Source: Acidimicrobiaceae bacterium
Lineage (GTDB): Bacteria > Actinomycetota > Acidimicrobiia > Acidimicrobiales > Aldehydirespiratoraceae
DNA length: 64,000 nt
Assembly: GCA_009835735.1 (NCBI GenBank)
Contig: VXWX01000098.1
Location: forward strand, 1-64,000
Direction of reading: 5' to 3'
The translations under genes and the position numbers were made by a program. A model generated the notes under the pieces. It did no database searches. It was not told the DNA's origin and saw only the letters and a program-made list of their open reading frames with translations. Of the stretch, positions 1-9,591 are shown in pieces (positions within the stretch are counted from its first letter, which is position 1; every line of letters begins with the position of its first letter).

Positions 1-2
1 AG

Positions 3-521
3 GCGTTCCGGGTCCAGTCGATCCCGGCCGTCTACGCCATGGTGGACGGCCAGGTCGCCGACGGCTTCCTCGGAGCCCAGGGCGAGGCCGCGGTGCGCGA
101 GTTCGTGCAACGACTGCTGCCCACACCGGAGATGACCGAGATCGAGAGGCTGATAGCGGCGGGCGATGAGGCCTCACTGAGAGCCGCCCTCGAGATCGAG
201 TCTGACAACGCGGCCGCGGTGACTGCTCTGGCCGCGCTCCTCATCGACGACGGCCGCGCCGCCGAGGCGGTCGGGCTGCTGGAACGGGTCCCAGAGTCGC
301 CGGAGACTCGGCGCTTGATCGCCCTAGCCCGGGTACAGGAGTCGGGCGACGCTCCCGCCGACGGGGCATCCGGCATCGAGGCCGAGTTGGCCGAGCTGCT
401 GTCTGCCGTCAAGAGCGATGAGGACGCCCGCCAGCGTTTCGTCGACTTGCTGGAGGTGCTCGGGCCCGACGACCCCCGCACCTCAGCCTGGCGCAAAAGG
501 CTCTCGACCGCCCTGTTCTAG
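3..521 (+). CDS. Thioredoxin/tetratricopeptide co-chaperone (YbbN/CnoX-like), 5' truncated by window edge
   Basis: Open frame runs from base 3 (AFRVQSIPAVYAMVDGQVADGFLGAQ...), with the thioredoxin cis-Pro segment followed by TPR-like helices. Confidence 0.75.
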   Translation, partial: AFRVQSIPAVYAMVDGQVADGFLGAQGEAAVREFVQRLLPTPEMTEIERLIAAGDEASLRAALEIESDNAAAVTALAALLIDDGRAAEAVGLLERVPESPETRRLIALARVQESGDAPADGASGIEAELAELLSAVKSDEDARQRFVDLLEVLGPDDPRTSAWRKRLSTALF

Positions 522-598
522 CCAGCGCTAGTCTCACGGGCGGCTAGCCGGCTGCCTTCTCGTGTCGGCCTGATTGCAGGCGACACGGGAGATGTTCA

Positions 599-1294
599 GT
601 GGACACGCCACCCGGTGGCGGCCGTAGGTTCGCGGTTCCGTCCCCCGGAGTGCTGGCCGACCGTCTGGGAATCTCTGCGACGGCTGTCGTTCTCGGTCTG
701 CTGGGAGTGGTCGGGGCCGCGGCAGGGGGCTGGTGGGCGTTGCGTTCTCCGCCCGGCCCGGACCCCGCCGAGATTCTTCCTATGGCCGGCTCTGTGGAGA
801 TCCCCGTGCCGGGTCCGTCGCCAATGCCGGACCCGGGCCGGATAGTGGTGGACGTCGTCGGGGCGGTGGTCCGGCCCGGCCTGCACGAGCTGCCCGCCAC
901 CAGCCGCGTCGCCGACGCGGTCGAAGCCGCCGGCGGGCTGACGGCCGAGGCCGACCGGATGCGGCTCAACCTGGCCGAGCCGCTGATCGACGGAGCGCGC
1001 CTATGGGTGCCGGAAGTCGGGGAGTCGGCGGGACCCGAGGTCGTGCCAGTCACCGCCGGCACGGGCGACGGCAGCCGGGCCGGAGCGGCGGGCGCACGGC
1101 TGAACGTCAACACCGCGGACGCGGCCGCGCTGGAGGAGTTGCCGGGCATCGGCCCTGCGCTGGCGGTCGCCATAGTCGAGCACCGACGCCGGTCGGGTCC
1201 CTTCGCAACGGTCGACGAGCTAGTCGAGGTCTCCGGCATCGGCCCGGTCAAGCTCGAACAGATCCGCCCCCTGGCAACGGTGGATGGCCCGTGA
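599..1294 (+). CDS. comEA: ComEA-family helix-hairpin-helix DNA-binding protein
   Basis: N-terminal TM, SLBB-like segment, C-terminal LNVNTADAAALEELPGIGPALAVAIVEHRRRSGPFATVDELVEVSGIGPVKLEQIRP. Confidence 0.9.
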   Translation: MDTPPGGGRRFAVPSPGVLADRLGISATAVVLGLLGVVGAAAGGWWALRSPPGPDPAEILPMAGSVEIPVPGPSPMPDPGRIVVDVVGAVVRPGLHELPATSRVADAVEAAGGLTAEADRMRLNLAEPLIDGARLWVPEVGESAGPEVVPVTAGTGDGSRAGAAGARLNVNTADAAALEELPGIGPALAVAIVEHRRRSGPFATVDELVEVSGIGPVKLEQIRPLATVDGP

Positions 1295-3141
1295 GTGAAC
1301 GGCCTGCTGGGGTGGGGCAATCTCGCTGGAGTTGGGGCGGGGCGGTGATGCCCTACGCGGCTGCGGCGGGCGCCGCGCTGGGGTCGTGGCTGCTGGTCGG
1401 AGTCCCGCTGGCCGCAGCGATTGCGTTGGTCGCGGCTTGCCTCTGGCGGCCGAGCCCGCTTCTCGTGCTGGTCGTCTTCGCGGCCTTCGCCGGCTTCTTC
1501 GGTTCCAAGGCGCTGGAAGGGCTCGCCAATCCGCCCGACGGGCCGGTGGAGGGTTGGGTCACCCTGCTCGACGATCCCAGACCGCTGGGCACCCATGGGA
1601 TCCGCGTCACGGTCCGCTATGGCGACGCCCGGGTCGAGGCCAGGGCGTACGGAGCGGTAGCCGCCCGGCTGGACGACGCCCTGGCCGGTGAGCGTGTGCA
1701 CATCTCGGGCACCGCCCGGCCCGCCACCAGCGACTGGCACCGCTGGCGGCACGTGGCCTCCACCCTCAACGTCGACACCGTCGGCGACCGGGCCGACGCC
1801 GCGCCCCTGGGAGCGTTCACCAACCGGATCAGGCGGTTGCTGGAGTCGGGAGCGGGCAGCCTGCCCGACGACAGCCGGGCCATGTTCGCGGGGATGGTCT
1901 ACGGCGACGACCGCAGCCAGTCGCCCCGCCTCTACGACGACTTCCGGGCCGCGGGCCTAGGGCACCTGCTGGTGGTGTCGGGCCAGAACGTGGCCTTCGT
2001 GCTGGCGCTGGCGTCGCCGCTGGCGGTGCGGGCCCGCCCTGGTGTCCGCCTGATCGTGCTGCTGGCGCTGCTGGCGGTATTCGCAGTGTTGACACGCTTC
2101 GAGCCGTCGGTCCTGCGAGCGGTGACCATGGCGGGAGTGGCCGTCACCAGCGCGGCGCTCGGACAGCCCGAGACCGGCCGGCGGACCCTGGCCTGGGCGG
2201 TGGCCGCAGTGCTGGTGGCCGATCCCTTCCTGATACGCGTCCTGGCCTTCCAGCTCTCGGTCTGCGCCACCTGCGGGCTGCTCTGGATCACGCCCGCGCT
2301 GACCGAGATGCTGCCCGGCCCCCGCCCGCTGCGACTGGCCGCGGCCACTACCGCCGGGGCCCAGCTGGCGGTGATGCCTCTGCTGGTGGCCGTGTTCGGT
2401 GCCGTTCCCGTGGCTTCGCTGCCTGCCAACGTGATCGCGGGACCCGCGACCGCGCCGGTGATGATGTGGGGCCTCACCGGCGGGCTAGGTGCCGGTCTGG
2501 CCGGCGAGCCGGTCGCGTGGCTGATTCACCGGCCCACCGCCGCGCTGCTGTGGTGGGTGCGAAGCGTCGCTGCGGCCTCCGCGGCCGCGCCTCCCGCGAT
2601 GCTCGGTGCCGGTGGCGCGGCTGTTGTGGGAGCCGGGGTAGCTCTAGTGCTGGTGTCCCGCAGGCTGGAGCGAGCCCGGCCGCTGGGTGTGCTGGGCGCC
2701 GCGGTGGTAACGGTCGCCATGGCGGTCAGCGTGCTGGCGGCGGCGTCGCCCCCGCCGGGCTGGTCGGAGGCTGGCGGTGCTCGGCTGTTCCGGCACGAGT
2801 CCGCAGTGGTGGTCGTCCTCGACGGGCAGGCCCGGCCCCGGGATCTGTTGCAGTCGCTTCGGCTCGCGGGCGTGCGGCGCGTCGACCTGGTGGTGGCCTC
2901 CCGCGGCGGCGCGTCTGACGCCCACGCGGTGCTGGCGCTCACGGACCGCTACCGGATGGCGGCTGTGGTAGCCCCGACCATGCACCGGGTGCCGGGAGCG
3001 CGCACCGTCCGATCCGGCGACATCGTGCAGGTCGGCACGGTCGATGTCGAGGTCGTGTCCGACGCCCCAGACCTCGTCGTCGCGGTCAGCCTCGCCGCCT
3101 CCTCCGAAATTCCTGTAGTTGAGGCTCCCGGAGGTCCTTAA
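1291..3141 (+). CDS. comEC: ComEC/Rec2 family competence protein with degenerate C-terminus
   Basis: GTG start overlaps the comEA stop (GTGA); multi-TM; Competence-domain motif FRAAGLGHLLVVSGQNVAFV. Confidence 0.88.
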   Translation: MSERPAGVGQSRWSWGGAVMPYAAAAGAALGSWLLVGVPLAAAIALVAACLWRPSPLLVLVVFAAFAGFFGSKALEGLANPPDGPVEGWVTLLDDPRPLGTHGIRVTVRYGDARVEARAYGAVAARLDDALAGERVHISGTARPATSDWHRWRHVASTLNVDTVGDRADAAPLGAFTNRIRRLLESGAGSLPDDSRAMFAGMVYGDDRSQSPRLYDDFRAAGLGHLLVVSGQNVAFVLALASPLAVRARPGVRLIVLLALLAVFAVLTRFEPSVLRAVTMAGVAVTSAALGQPETGRRTLAWAVAAVLVADPFLIRVLAFQLSVCATCGLLWITPALTEMLPGPRPLRLAAATTAGAQLAVMPLLVAVFGAVPVASLPANVIAGPATAPVMMWGLTGGLGAGLAGEPVAWLIHRPTAALLWWVRSVAAASAAAPPAMLGAGGAAVVGAGVALVLVSRRLERARPLGVLGAAVVTVAMAVSVLAAASPPPGWSEAGGARLFRHESAVVVVLDGQARPRDLLQSLRLAGVRRVDLVVASRGGASDAHAVLALTDRYRMAAVVAPTMHRVPGARTVRSGDIVQVGTVDVEVVSDAPDLVVAVSLAASSEIPVVEAPGGP

Positions 3142-3156
3142 CGACAGGAATTTCGG
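3104..3156. repeat. 13-bp perfect inverted repeat CCGAAATTCCTGT...ACAGGAATTTCGG spanning the comEC stop codon
   Basis: Arms 3104-3116 and 3144-3156 are exact reverse complements. Confidence 0.85.
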
Positions 3157-3212
3157 GTGGGGGAGGGAGGCCGCTGCGCTGGCCGGTCGGGTGGCCGTAT
3201 CATCCGGCCACT

Positions 3213-4229
3213 ATGAGCGTCCAACTCGTCACCGGCGACGACCCAGTGCTGGTGGCTGAGGCGGTGGCGAGGATCGTCAAGGAGACGCTGGGCGACGAGG
3301 ACCGCAACCTGGCTCTGGAACAGCTCGACGAGGCCAACCTCCGGGACCCCGACGGCGGGTGGCGCCTGGCCCCGCTAGTGGATGCGGCCCAGACGCAGCC
3401 GTTCCTGACCCCCCGCCGGGTAGTGGTGGGACGCCACTTGACCCGGTTCGCCCGCTCCGGCGACTGCGACGCGCTGGTGCGCCTGCTCGAGACGCTGCCC
3501 GCCACCACCGATCTGGTGCTGGTGTGGGAGCGGGGAGTGGATCCTGCGATGGGCGGCCGCCTGCCAGGCGTGCCCAAGGATCTCGCCGCCGCGGTGAAGG
3601 CGGCCGGCGGCAGCTCCCTCGACGTGACCCCGCCGAGGGGCCGGTCCGAGGCCAACAAATGGCTCAAGAAGCAGTTGGAGCAGTCGGGCCTGAACTTCGA
3701 GCCGGCCGCGGCGGCGGCCGTCGACGACCTGGTGGGGGCGGACCGCGGCAACATCGTCGGACTGCTGCGGACCCTGGAGGGTGCGCTGGGATCAGGAGCG
3801 ACCGTCACCGCCGACGACGTGGCCCTATACGGCGGGGATCCCGGCTCCGTGGTGCCCTGGGAGCTCGACGACGCCATCGACCGCGGCGACAAAACCGAGG
3901 CGCTGAGGGTGCTGCACCGCCTGCTGCCGTCACGCCATCCTCTCCAGCTGCTGGCCGCATTGCACGGCCGTTACCAGCGGATGCTGCGCCTCGACGGAGC
4001 GGACGCGGCCGACGAGCGCCAGGCCGCGGAGATCCTGGGAATGAAGGGCTCGACGTTCCCGGCCCGCAAGATCCTGGGCCAGACCCGCAAGCTGGGCTCC
4101 GAGAGAATCGCCCGGGCCATCCGGCTGCTGGCCGATGCCGATCTAGCCCTGAGGGGAACGGTCGACTGGCCCGACGAACTCGTGTTGGAGGTGTTGGTCG
4201 CCCGGCTGGCTGCGCTGTCGGCCCGCTGA
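3213..4229 (+). CDS. holA: DNA polymerase III delta subunit
   Basis: HolA-like sequence; position between comEC and rpsT is the classic order. Confidence 0.85.
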   Translation: MSVQLVTGDDPVLVAEAVARIVKETLGDEDRNLALEQLDEANLRDPDGGWRLAPLVDAAQTQPFLTPRRVVVGRHLTRFARSGDCDALVRLLETLPATTDLVLVWERGVDPAMGGRLPGVPKDLAAAVKAAGGSSLDVTPPRGRSEANKWLKKQLEQSGLNFEPAAAAAVDDLVGADRGNIVGLLRTLEGALGSGATVTADDVALYGGDPGSVVPWELDDAIDRGDKTEALRVLHRLLPSRHPLQLLAALHGRYQRMLRLDGADAADERQAAEILGMKGSTFPARKILGQTRKLGSERIARAIRLLADADLALRGTVDWPDELVLEVLVARLAALSAR

Positions 4230-4243
4230 CCAGCGGCCGGCGG

Positions 4244-4516
4244 TCAGTCCTCCTCGGACCGGAGGCGCTCGATCTCCCGCACCAGCCGGCTCTTGCGGCG
4301 GGCGGCGGTGTTCTTGTGGATGACGCCCTTGGTCGCGGCCTTGTCGATCCGCTTGATGGCTAGGCGCAGCGTCTCATCCGCGGTCTCGTCGTCGTGTTCG
4401 GCCGCGTCCAGCGCCGCCTTGGTCCGGGTGTTCACCTCGGAGCGGACGGTGCGGTTGCGCAGGCGGCGCTTCTCGTTCTGCCGGTTGCGCTTTATCTGGG
4501 ACTTGATGTTGGCCAC
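4244..4516 (-). CDS. rpsT: 30S ribosomal protein S20
   Basis: (M)ANIKSQIKRNRQNEKRRLRNRTVRSEVNTRTKAAL...; GTG start at 4516 (or 4522). Confidence 0.93.
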   Translation of the reverse strand: MANIKSQIKRNRQNEKRRLRNRTVRSEVNTRTKAALDAAEHDDETADETLRLAIKRIDKAATKGVIHKNTAARRKSRLVREIERLRSEED

Positions 4517-4633
4517 ACTCACCTGCCGTCGTCTTGGGGCCGTAGGGCCGACGGTCGAGGCTAGCGTTGCGGGCCCGTCGTCCCACCGTTTCCTACCGTC
4601 GCGTCCCACCCTCGGGAGCCGACCGAGAGCCCC

Positions 4634-6418
4634 ATGGACCTGCACCGCATCCGCAACACGTCGATCATCGCTCACATCGACCACGGCAAGTCCACGCTGG
4701 CCGACCGGATGCTGGAGCTGACCGGCGCGGTCGAGGCCCGCGAGATGCGCGAGCAGTACCTCGACTCGATGGACCTCGAGCGCGAGCGGGGCATCACCAT
4801 CAAGCTCCAGTCGGTCCGTCTGAACTGGCGCGACCATGTCATCAACCTGATCGACACGCCCGGCCACGTGGACTTCAGCTACGAGGTCAGCCGGTCGCTG
4901 GCGGCCTGCGAGTCGGTGATCCTGGTGGTGGACGCGGCCCAGGGGATCGAGGCCCAGACCCTGGCCAACTGCTACCAGGCCATGGAGAACGACCTCGATG
5001 TGGTGGCCGCTCTCAACAAGATCGACCTTCCCGCGGCCGACCCGGACCGCTGCGCGGAGGAGATAGAGCGGGTGCTCGGCATAGACGCCGTCGACATTCT
5101 CCAGATCTCGGCCAAGACCGGTGACGGCGTGGCCGAGCTGCTCGACGCGGTCCTGGAGCGCACCTCGCCTCCGCAGGGGTCGGCCGACGCGCCCCTCCAG
5201 GCGCTGATATTCGATTCCCACTTCGACCAGTACCGGGGGGTGGTGTCGTCGGTGCGGGTGGTCAACGGCGTGCTGGCGGCCGATTCACGGGTGCGGTTCA
5301 TGCAGGCCGGGACGGTGCACGGCGCCGACGAGGTGGGTGTTCGCACTCCGGCCAACGAGGTCGTCGGCCGTCTCGGCCCCGGCGAGACCGGATACCTGAT
5401 CGCCGGCATCAAGGATGTCGGTGAGGCCCGCTCGGGCGAGACCGTCACCGACGAGGCCCGGCCGGCGTCCGAGCCGCTGGAGGGGTACTCGGAGCCGAAG
5501 CCGATGGTGTTCTCGGGCCTCTACCCGACCGACGGCGACGACTTCACCAACCTGCGGGCCGCCCTGTCCAAGCTGCGCCTCAACGACGCCGGGTTCAACT
5601 ACGAGCCGGAGACCTCCGGCGCGCTCGGCTTCGGCTTCCGCTGCGGCTTCCTGGGCCTGCTGCACATGGAGATCGTCCGGGAGCGCCTAGAGCGGGAGTT
5701 CGACCTGTCGCTGATCTCCACCGCCCCGTCGGTGGAGTACCGGGTGACCATGGCCAACGGCGACGACGTGGCGGTGTCCAACCCGTCCGAGATGCCGGAT
5801 GCCGGCCAGATCTCGGACGTGGCCGAGCCCATGCTGGCCGCCGCTCTGATCACGCCCACCGACTACACCGGCACGCTGATGGAGCTGTGCCAGTCGCGCC
5901 GGGGCGAGCTGGTGCGCATGGAGTACCTGTCGCCGGAGCGGGTCGAGCTTCGCTACCGCCTGCCGCTGGCCGAGGTGGTGGTCGACTTCTTCGACCAGCT
6001 CAAGAGCCGCACCCAGGGCTACGCCAGCCTCGACTACGAGACCGACGGCTACGCGGTGGCCGACCTCGTGAAGGTCGACGTGCTGTTGCAGGGGATGGCG
6101 GTGGATGCCTTCTCCACCGTCGTGCACCGCGACAAGGCCTACGCCTACGGCCGGGCCATGGTCGGGCGCCTGCGGGAGCTGATACCCCGGCAGCAGTTCG
6201 AGGTGCCCATCCAGGCCGCCATCGGCGGGCGGATCATCGCCCGTGAGACGGTCAAGGCTTACCGCAAGGACGTCACCGCCAAGCTCTACGGCGGCGACGT
6301 CACCCGTAAGCGCAAGCTGCTCGAGAAGCAGAAGGCGGGCAAGAAGCGCATGAAGAGCATCGGTCGGGTCGACATTCCCCAGGAGGCCTTCATCTCGGCC
6401 CTCACGCTGGACGGGTAG
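4634..6418 (+). CDS. lepA: Elongation factor 4 (LepA)
   Basis: GTPase motifs [26 protein letters not shown]; LepA C-terminal domain [22 protein letters not shown]. Confidence 0.97.
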   Translation: MDLHRIRNTSIIAHIDHGKSTLADRMLELTGAVEAREMREQYLDSMDLERERGITIKLQSVRLNWRDHVINLIDTPGHVDFSYEVSRSLAACESVILVVDAAQGIEAQTLANCYQAMENDLDVVAALNKIDLPAADPDRCAEEIERVLGIDAVDILQISAKTGDGVAELLDAVLERTSPPQGSADAPLQALIFDSHFDQYRGVVSSVRVVNGVLAADSRVRFMQAGTVHGADEVGVRTPANEVVGRLGPGETGYLIAGIKDVGEARSGETVTDEARPASEPLEGYSEPKPMVFSGLYPTDGDDFTNLRAALSKLRLNDAGFNYEPETSGALGFGFRCGFLGLLHMEIVRERLEREFDLSLISTAPSVEYRVTMANGDDVAVSNPSEMPDAGQISDVAEPMLAAALITPTDYTGTLMELCQSRRGELVRMEYLSPERVELRYRLPLAEVVVDFFDQLKSRTQGYASLDYETDGYAVADLVKVDVLLQGMAVDAFSTVVHRDKAYAYGRAMVGRLRELIPRQQFEVPIQAAIGGRIIARETVKAYRKDVTAKLYGGDVTRKRKLLEKQKAGKKRMKSIGRVDIPQEAFISALTLDG

Positions 6419-6428
6419 CATCTCCGGC

Positions 6429-7421
6429 ATGCTCGACGACCGCAAGGCCGCCATCCTCTACGCCGTCGTTCAGGAGTACATCAGTACCGCCCAGCCGGTC
6501 GGTTCGGGCCGCGTGGCGCGCTCGCCCGGCATCGATGCGTCGCCGGCCACGGTGCGAAGCGAGATGGCCGCACTGGCCGAGCAGCAGTACCTGGTCCAGC
6601 CCCACACCAGCGCCGGCCGGGTGCCCACTGTCAAGGGCTACCGCTTCTTCGTCGACCAGTGGCGGCGGCGCTCGCCCTCGCCCACCCTCGATCTCGCCGA
6701 CCGGCTTCAGGTCAACGACTTCTTCGCGGTCTCCCACGGCGGGTTCGAGTCGATCCTCAGCGACACCACCGGGCTGCTGTCTGACCTCACCGACTGGACG
6801 GCGGTGGTGGTCGCGCCCAGCCCGGCGGCGGCCACCGTGCGCTCGGCCCAGCTGGTGGAGCTGTCGGTAGGCACGGTCATGGTGGTGGCGGTCATGTCCA
6901 ACGGCGTGATCGAGAAGCGCACCCTCGACGTTCCTGACGACACCTCGCCCGAGGTGGTGGCAGACGCGTCGGAGCGGCTGGCCCGCCGGGTGGAGGGCCG
7001 GACCCTGGCCGACATCGACGACTGCGACCAGCCCGACGACAGGCTGCTGGCAGCGGCCATCGCTGCGCTGCGGGAGGCTCGCGCCCATCACGAGGTGTTC
7101 GTGGGCGGCACCTCCAAGCTGGCCGCCGCCTTCGACGCGGTGGAGCAGCTCAGCGAGGTGCTGGGCCTGCTGGAGCAGCAGCTGGTGGTGGTGACGCTGA
7201 TGCGCAGGGTGATCGACGGCGGCCGGAGGGTGGCCATCGGCGAGGAGACCGGCGTGCCCTCGCTGGCCGAGTGCTCGCTGGTGCTGGCCCCCTTCAGCAC
7301 CGAGGGCACCGACGGCGGGACGATCGGCGTCATCGGACCCACCCGGATGGACTATCCGCAGGCGCTGTCGGCAGTGGCGGCGGTGAGCCGCCGCCTCGGC
7401 CCGGCCCTCAACGAAGTCTGA
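6429..7421 (+). CDS. hrcA: Heat-inducible transcription repressor HrcA
   Basis: LDDRKAAILYAVVQEYISTAQPVGSGRVAR; upstream of dnaJ. Confidence 0.93.
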   Translation: MLDDRKAAILYAVVQEYISTAQPVGSGRVARSPGIDASPATVRSEMAALAEQQYLVQPHTSAGRVPTVKGYRFFVDQWRRRSPSPTLDLADRLQVNDFFAVSHGGFESILSDTTGLLSDLTDWTAVVVAPSPAAATVRSAQLVELSVGTVMVVAVMSNGVIEKRTLDVPDDTSPEVVADASERLARRVEGRTLADIDDCDQPDDRLLAAAIAALREARAHHEVFVGGTSKLAAAFDAVEQLSEVLGLLEQQLVVVTLMRRVIDGGRRVAIGEETGVPSLAECSLVLAPFSTEGTDGGTIGVIGPTRMDYPQALSAVAAVSRRLGPALNEV

Positions 7422-7467
7422 GATGGCCGATCGCTGGGAGCCTGCATCAGTTCTGAGCGAGTCGTAG

Positions 7468-8583
7468 ATGGCCGACCACTACGAGACGCTGGGGGTGGAG
7501 CGCGACGCCACCGACGAGGAGCTCAAGCGGGCCTACCGCAAGATGGCCCGCCAGTATCATCCCGACGCCAATCCCGACGATCCGACCGCCGAGGCCAGCT
7601 TCAAGGAGGTGAGGGCGGCCTACGAGGTGCTGTCGGATCCTGAGCGGCGCTCCCTGTATGACCGCTTCGGCACCGACGACGTCAGGGCGGCCCGCATGGC
7701 CGATCCGTTCAGCGGCGGTCTTGGCAGCATCTTCGACGCGTTCTTCGGCGGCGATTCGCCCTTCGGGGGTTTCGGCTCGGCGCGCCCTTACGGCCCGCCC
7801 CCCGGCGAGGATCTGGAGGCCCACGTCGACCTCGATCTTCACGATGTGGTGTTCGGGGCCGAGCGGGAGGTGACGGTGCGCACCGCGGTGCGCTGCGAGT
7901 CGTGCGACGGCAGCGGCGCCGCGGCGGGCACCTCACCGGTGCGGTGCTCCAAGTGCGGCGGCTCGGGGCAGGTCCGCCAGGTGCGCCAGTCGATGCTCGG
8001 CCAGATGGTGACCGCTTCGGCCTGCGACCTCTGCGGAGGTCTGGGTGAGATGATCGAGCAGATGTGCGGCGACTGCGAGGGGCACGGCCGCAAGCTGGAG
8101 CGGCGCACCTACAGCGTGCAGGTGCCGGTGGGGGTGGACGACGGCACGACGCTGCGGTTGAGCGGCAGGGGAGCCGCCGGTCCCCGCGGCGGTGCCCACG
8201 GCGACCTCTATGTGCACACCAGGGTCCGTCCCCATCCGCGGTTCCACCGCAACGGCAGCGACCTGGTCCACGAACTGCACGTGCCGTTCACCCAGGCCGC
8301 TCTGGGGGCCCGGCTGGAGTACGAGACACTCGACGGCACCGAGAACATCGTGATCCCCAAGGGGACCGAGACGGGTGCGGTGGTGCGGCTGCGGGGCCGT
8401 GGCGTTCCCCACGTGCGGGGCCGGGGCCGCGGAGATCTGCTCGTCCAGCTGGTGGTGGACGTTCCCGACAATCTCACCGACGAGCAGGAGGAGCTGGTGC
8501 GCCGGCTGGCCGAGTTGCGGGGCGAGGAGGTCGCCGAGCCGAGTGAGAGCCTGCTGGGTCGGATCCGCACGGCGTTTCGGTGA
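7468..8583 (+). CDS. dnaJ: Chaperone DnaJ
   Basis: J domain with HPD, four CxxCxGxG zinc motifs. Confidence 0.96.
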   Translation: MADHYETLGVERDATDEELKRAYRKMARQYHPDANPDDPTAEASFKEVRAAYEVLSDPERRSLYDRFGTDDVRAARMADPFSGGLGSIFDAFFGGDSPFGGFGSARPYGPPPGEDLEAHVDLDLHDVVFGAEREVTVRTAVRCESCDGSGAAAGTSPVRCSKCGGSGQVRQVRQSMLGQMVTASACDLCGGLGEMIEQMCGDCEGHGRKLERRTYSVQVPVGVDDGTTLRLSGRGAAGPRGGAHGDLYVHTRVRPHPRFHRNGSDLVHELHVPFTQAALGARLEYETLDGTENIVIPKGTETGAVVRLRGRGVPHVRGRGRGDLLVQLVVDVPDNLTDEQEELVRRLAELRGEEVAEPSESLLGRIRTAFR

Positions 8584-9299
8584 GCCGCTTGGAGTCGGCC
8601 GCGGGTGACGCCCGGTCGGGTCCGCATGTGCTTGTCGCCGATGTGGATGCGCCGGTGCTGGCCGGCGACGACCGGCACCATCTCGAGCGGGTCCTGCGCC
8701 TGCGTTCCGGTGACCCTCTGACCGTTGGTGACGGGGCTGGCCGGTGGCGACCGTGCCGGTTCTCCGACGAGATCGAGCCGATCGGTGAGGTTGTGACGGT
8801 GACTGCCCCGAGTCCCGTGCTGGCCGTGGGCTTCGCCGTCCTCAAGGGGGGACGGTCCGAGACGATCGTCCAGAAGCTCACCGAGCTGGGGGTGGACCGC
8901 ATCGTGCCGTTCGTGGCCGAGCGGTCGGTGGTGCGATGGGACGGGGCCAAGTCGGCCCGGCAGGCGCAGCGGTGGCGGCGGGTGGCTCGCGAGGCGGTGA
9001 TGCAGTGCCGCCGTCTGTGGCTGCCTGAGGTTGAGCCCGTGCAGTTGTTCGGTGAGCTCGACCTGGGCGGGGCCGCTCTGGCTGTGTCGGAGGGTCGGAC
9101 CCTGACGACCGGCGAGAACTTCCTGCTGGTGGGTCCCGAGGGCGGATGGACCGAGGCAGAACTGGCATCTGTGGATCGCCATGTCTGTCTCGGCCCACAC
9201 ATCATGAGGGCCGAGACGGCCGCCATCGCCGCGGCCGCGGTGCTGGGAGCCCGCCGCAGCGGCCACCTGCCCGGGGCGGGGACTGTCAGCGGGAGTTGA
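8580..9299 (+). CDS. rsmE: 16S rRNA (uracil1498-N3)-methyltransferase
   Basis: [44 protein letters not shown]. Confidence 0.92.
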   Translation: MSRLESAAGDARSGPHVLVADVDAPVLAGDDRHHLERVLRLRSGDPLTVGDGAGRWRPCRFSDEIEPIGEVVTVTAPSPVLAVGFAVLKGGRSETIVQKLTELGVDRIVPFVAERSVVRWDGAKSARQAQRWRRVAREAVMQCRRLWLPEVEPVQLFGELDLGGAALAVSEGRTLTTGENFLLVGPEGGWTEAELASVDRHVCLGPHIMRAETAAIAAAAVLGARRSGHLPGAGTVSGS

Positions 9300-9591
9300 T
9301 GTCGCCGGCCTCTACTGCGCTTGCCGGCGCGTCGGTTGTGTCGGGGGAGTGGTAGCCGGGTGCCGGGACGGCGCCGATGTCGCTGATCTTGAACCCGCTC
9401 GCCGGTGCGGGCCCGATGTCGGTGATCGAGTAGTGGGCGGTGCCCGGCGATGCCGAGGCTGCGACTGCGCTCGATGCCAGCGCGGCCGCCAACCAGGCGA
9501 CCGCGGCCAACCGGCGCAGGCTCGGCCGGACGATACGGCGGCTCGAGGCCGGCGGTCTCGCCGCGCTTGTATGGCCGGTGAAGGGGGTCAT
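9286..9591 (-). CDS. Small secreted/membrane hypothetical protein
   Basis: ATG at 9591 overlaps the upstream stop (ATGA); hydrophobic signal-like N-terminus; internal repeat ITDIGPAPASGF/ISDIGAVPAPGY. Confidence 0.5.
   Translation of the reverse strand: MTPFTGHTSAARPPASSRRIVRPSLRRLAAVAWLAAALASSAVAASASPGTAHYSITDIGPAPASGFKISDIGAVPAPGYHSPDTTDAPASAVEAGDINSR

Noticed and set aside
544-1752. 402-aa minus-strand ORF opposite comEA/comEC
   Set aside because: Low-complexity Pro/Arg/Gly/Ser translation typical of antisense frames in high-GC DNA; clear genes on the plus strand.
4517-5221. Long N-terminal extension of the S20 ORF
   Set aside because: Overlaps lepA antisense; S20 begins at ANIKSQ near 4516.
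7422-7467. CIRCE-type operator near hrcA/dnaJ
   Set aside because: No TTAGCACTC-N9-GAGTGCTAA-like inverted repeat seen here or just upstream of hrcA.
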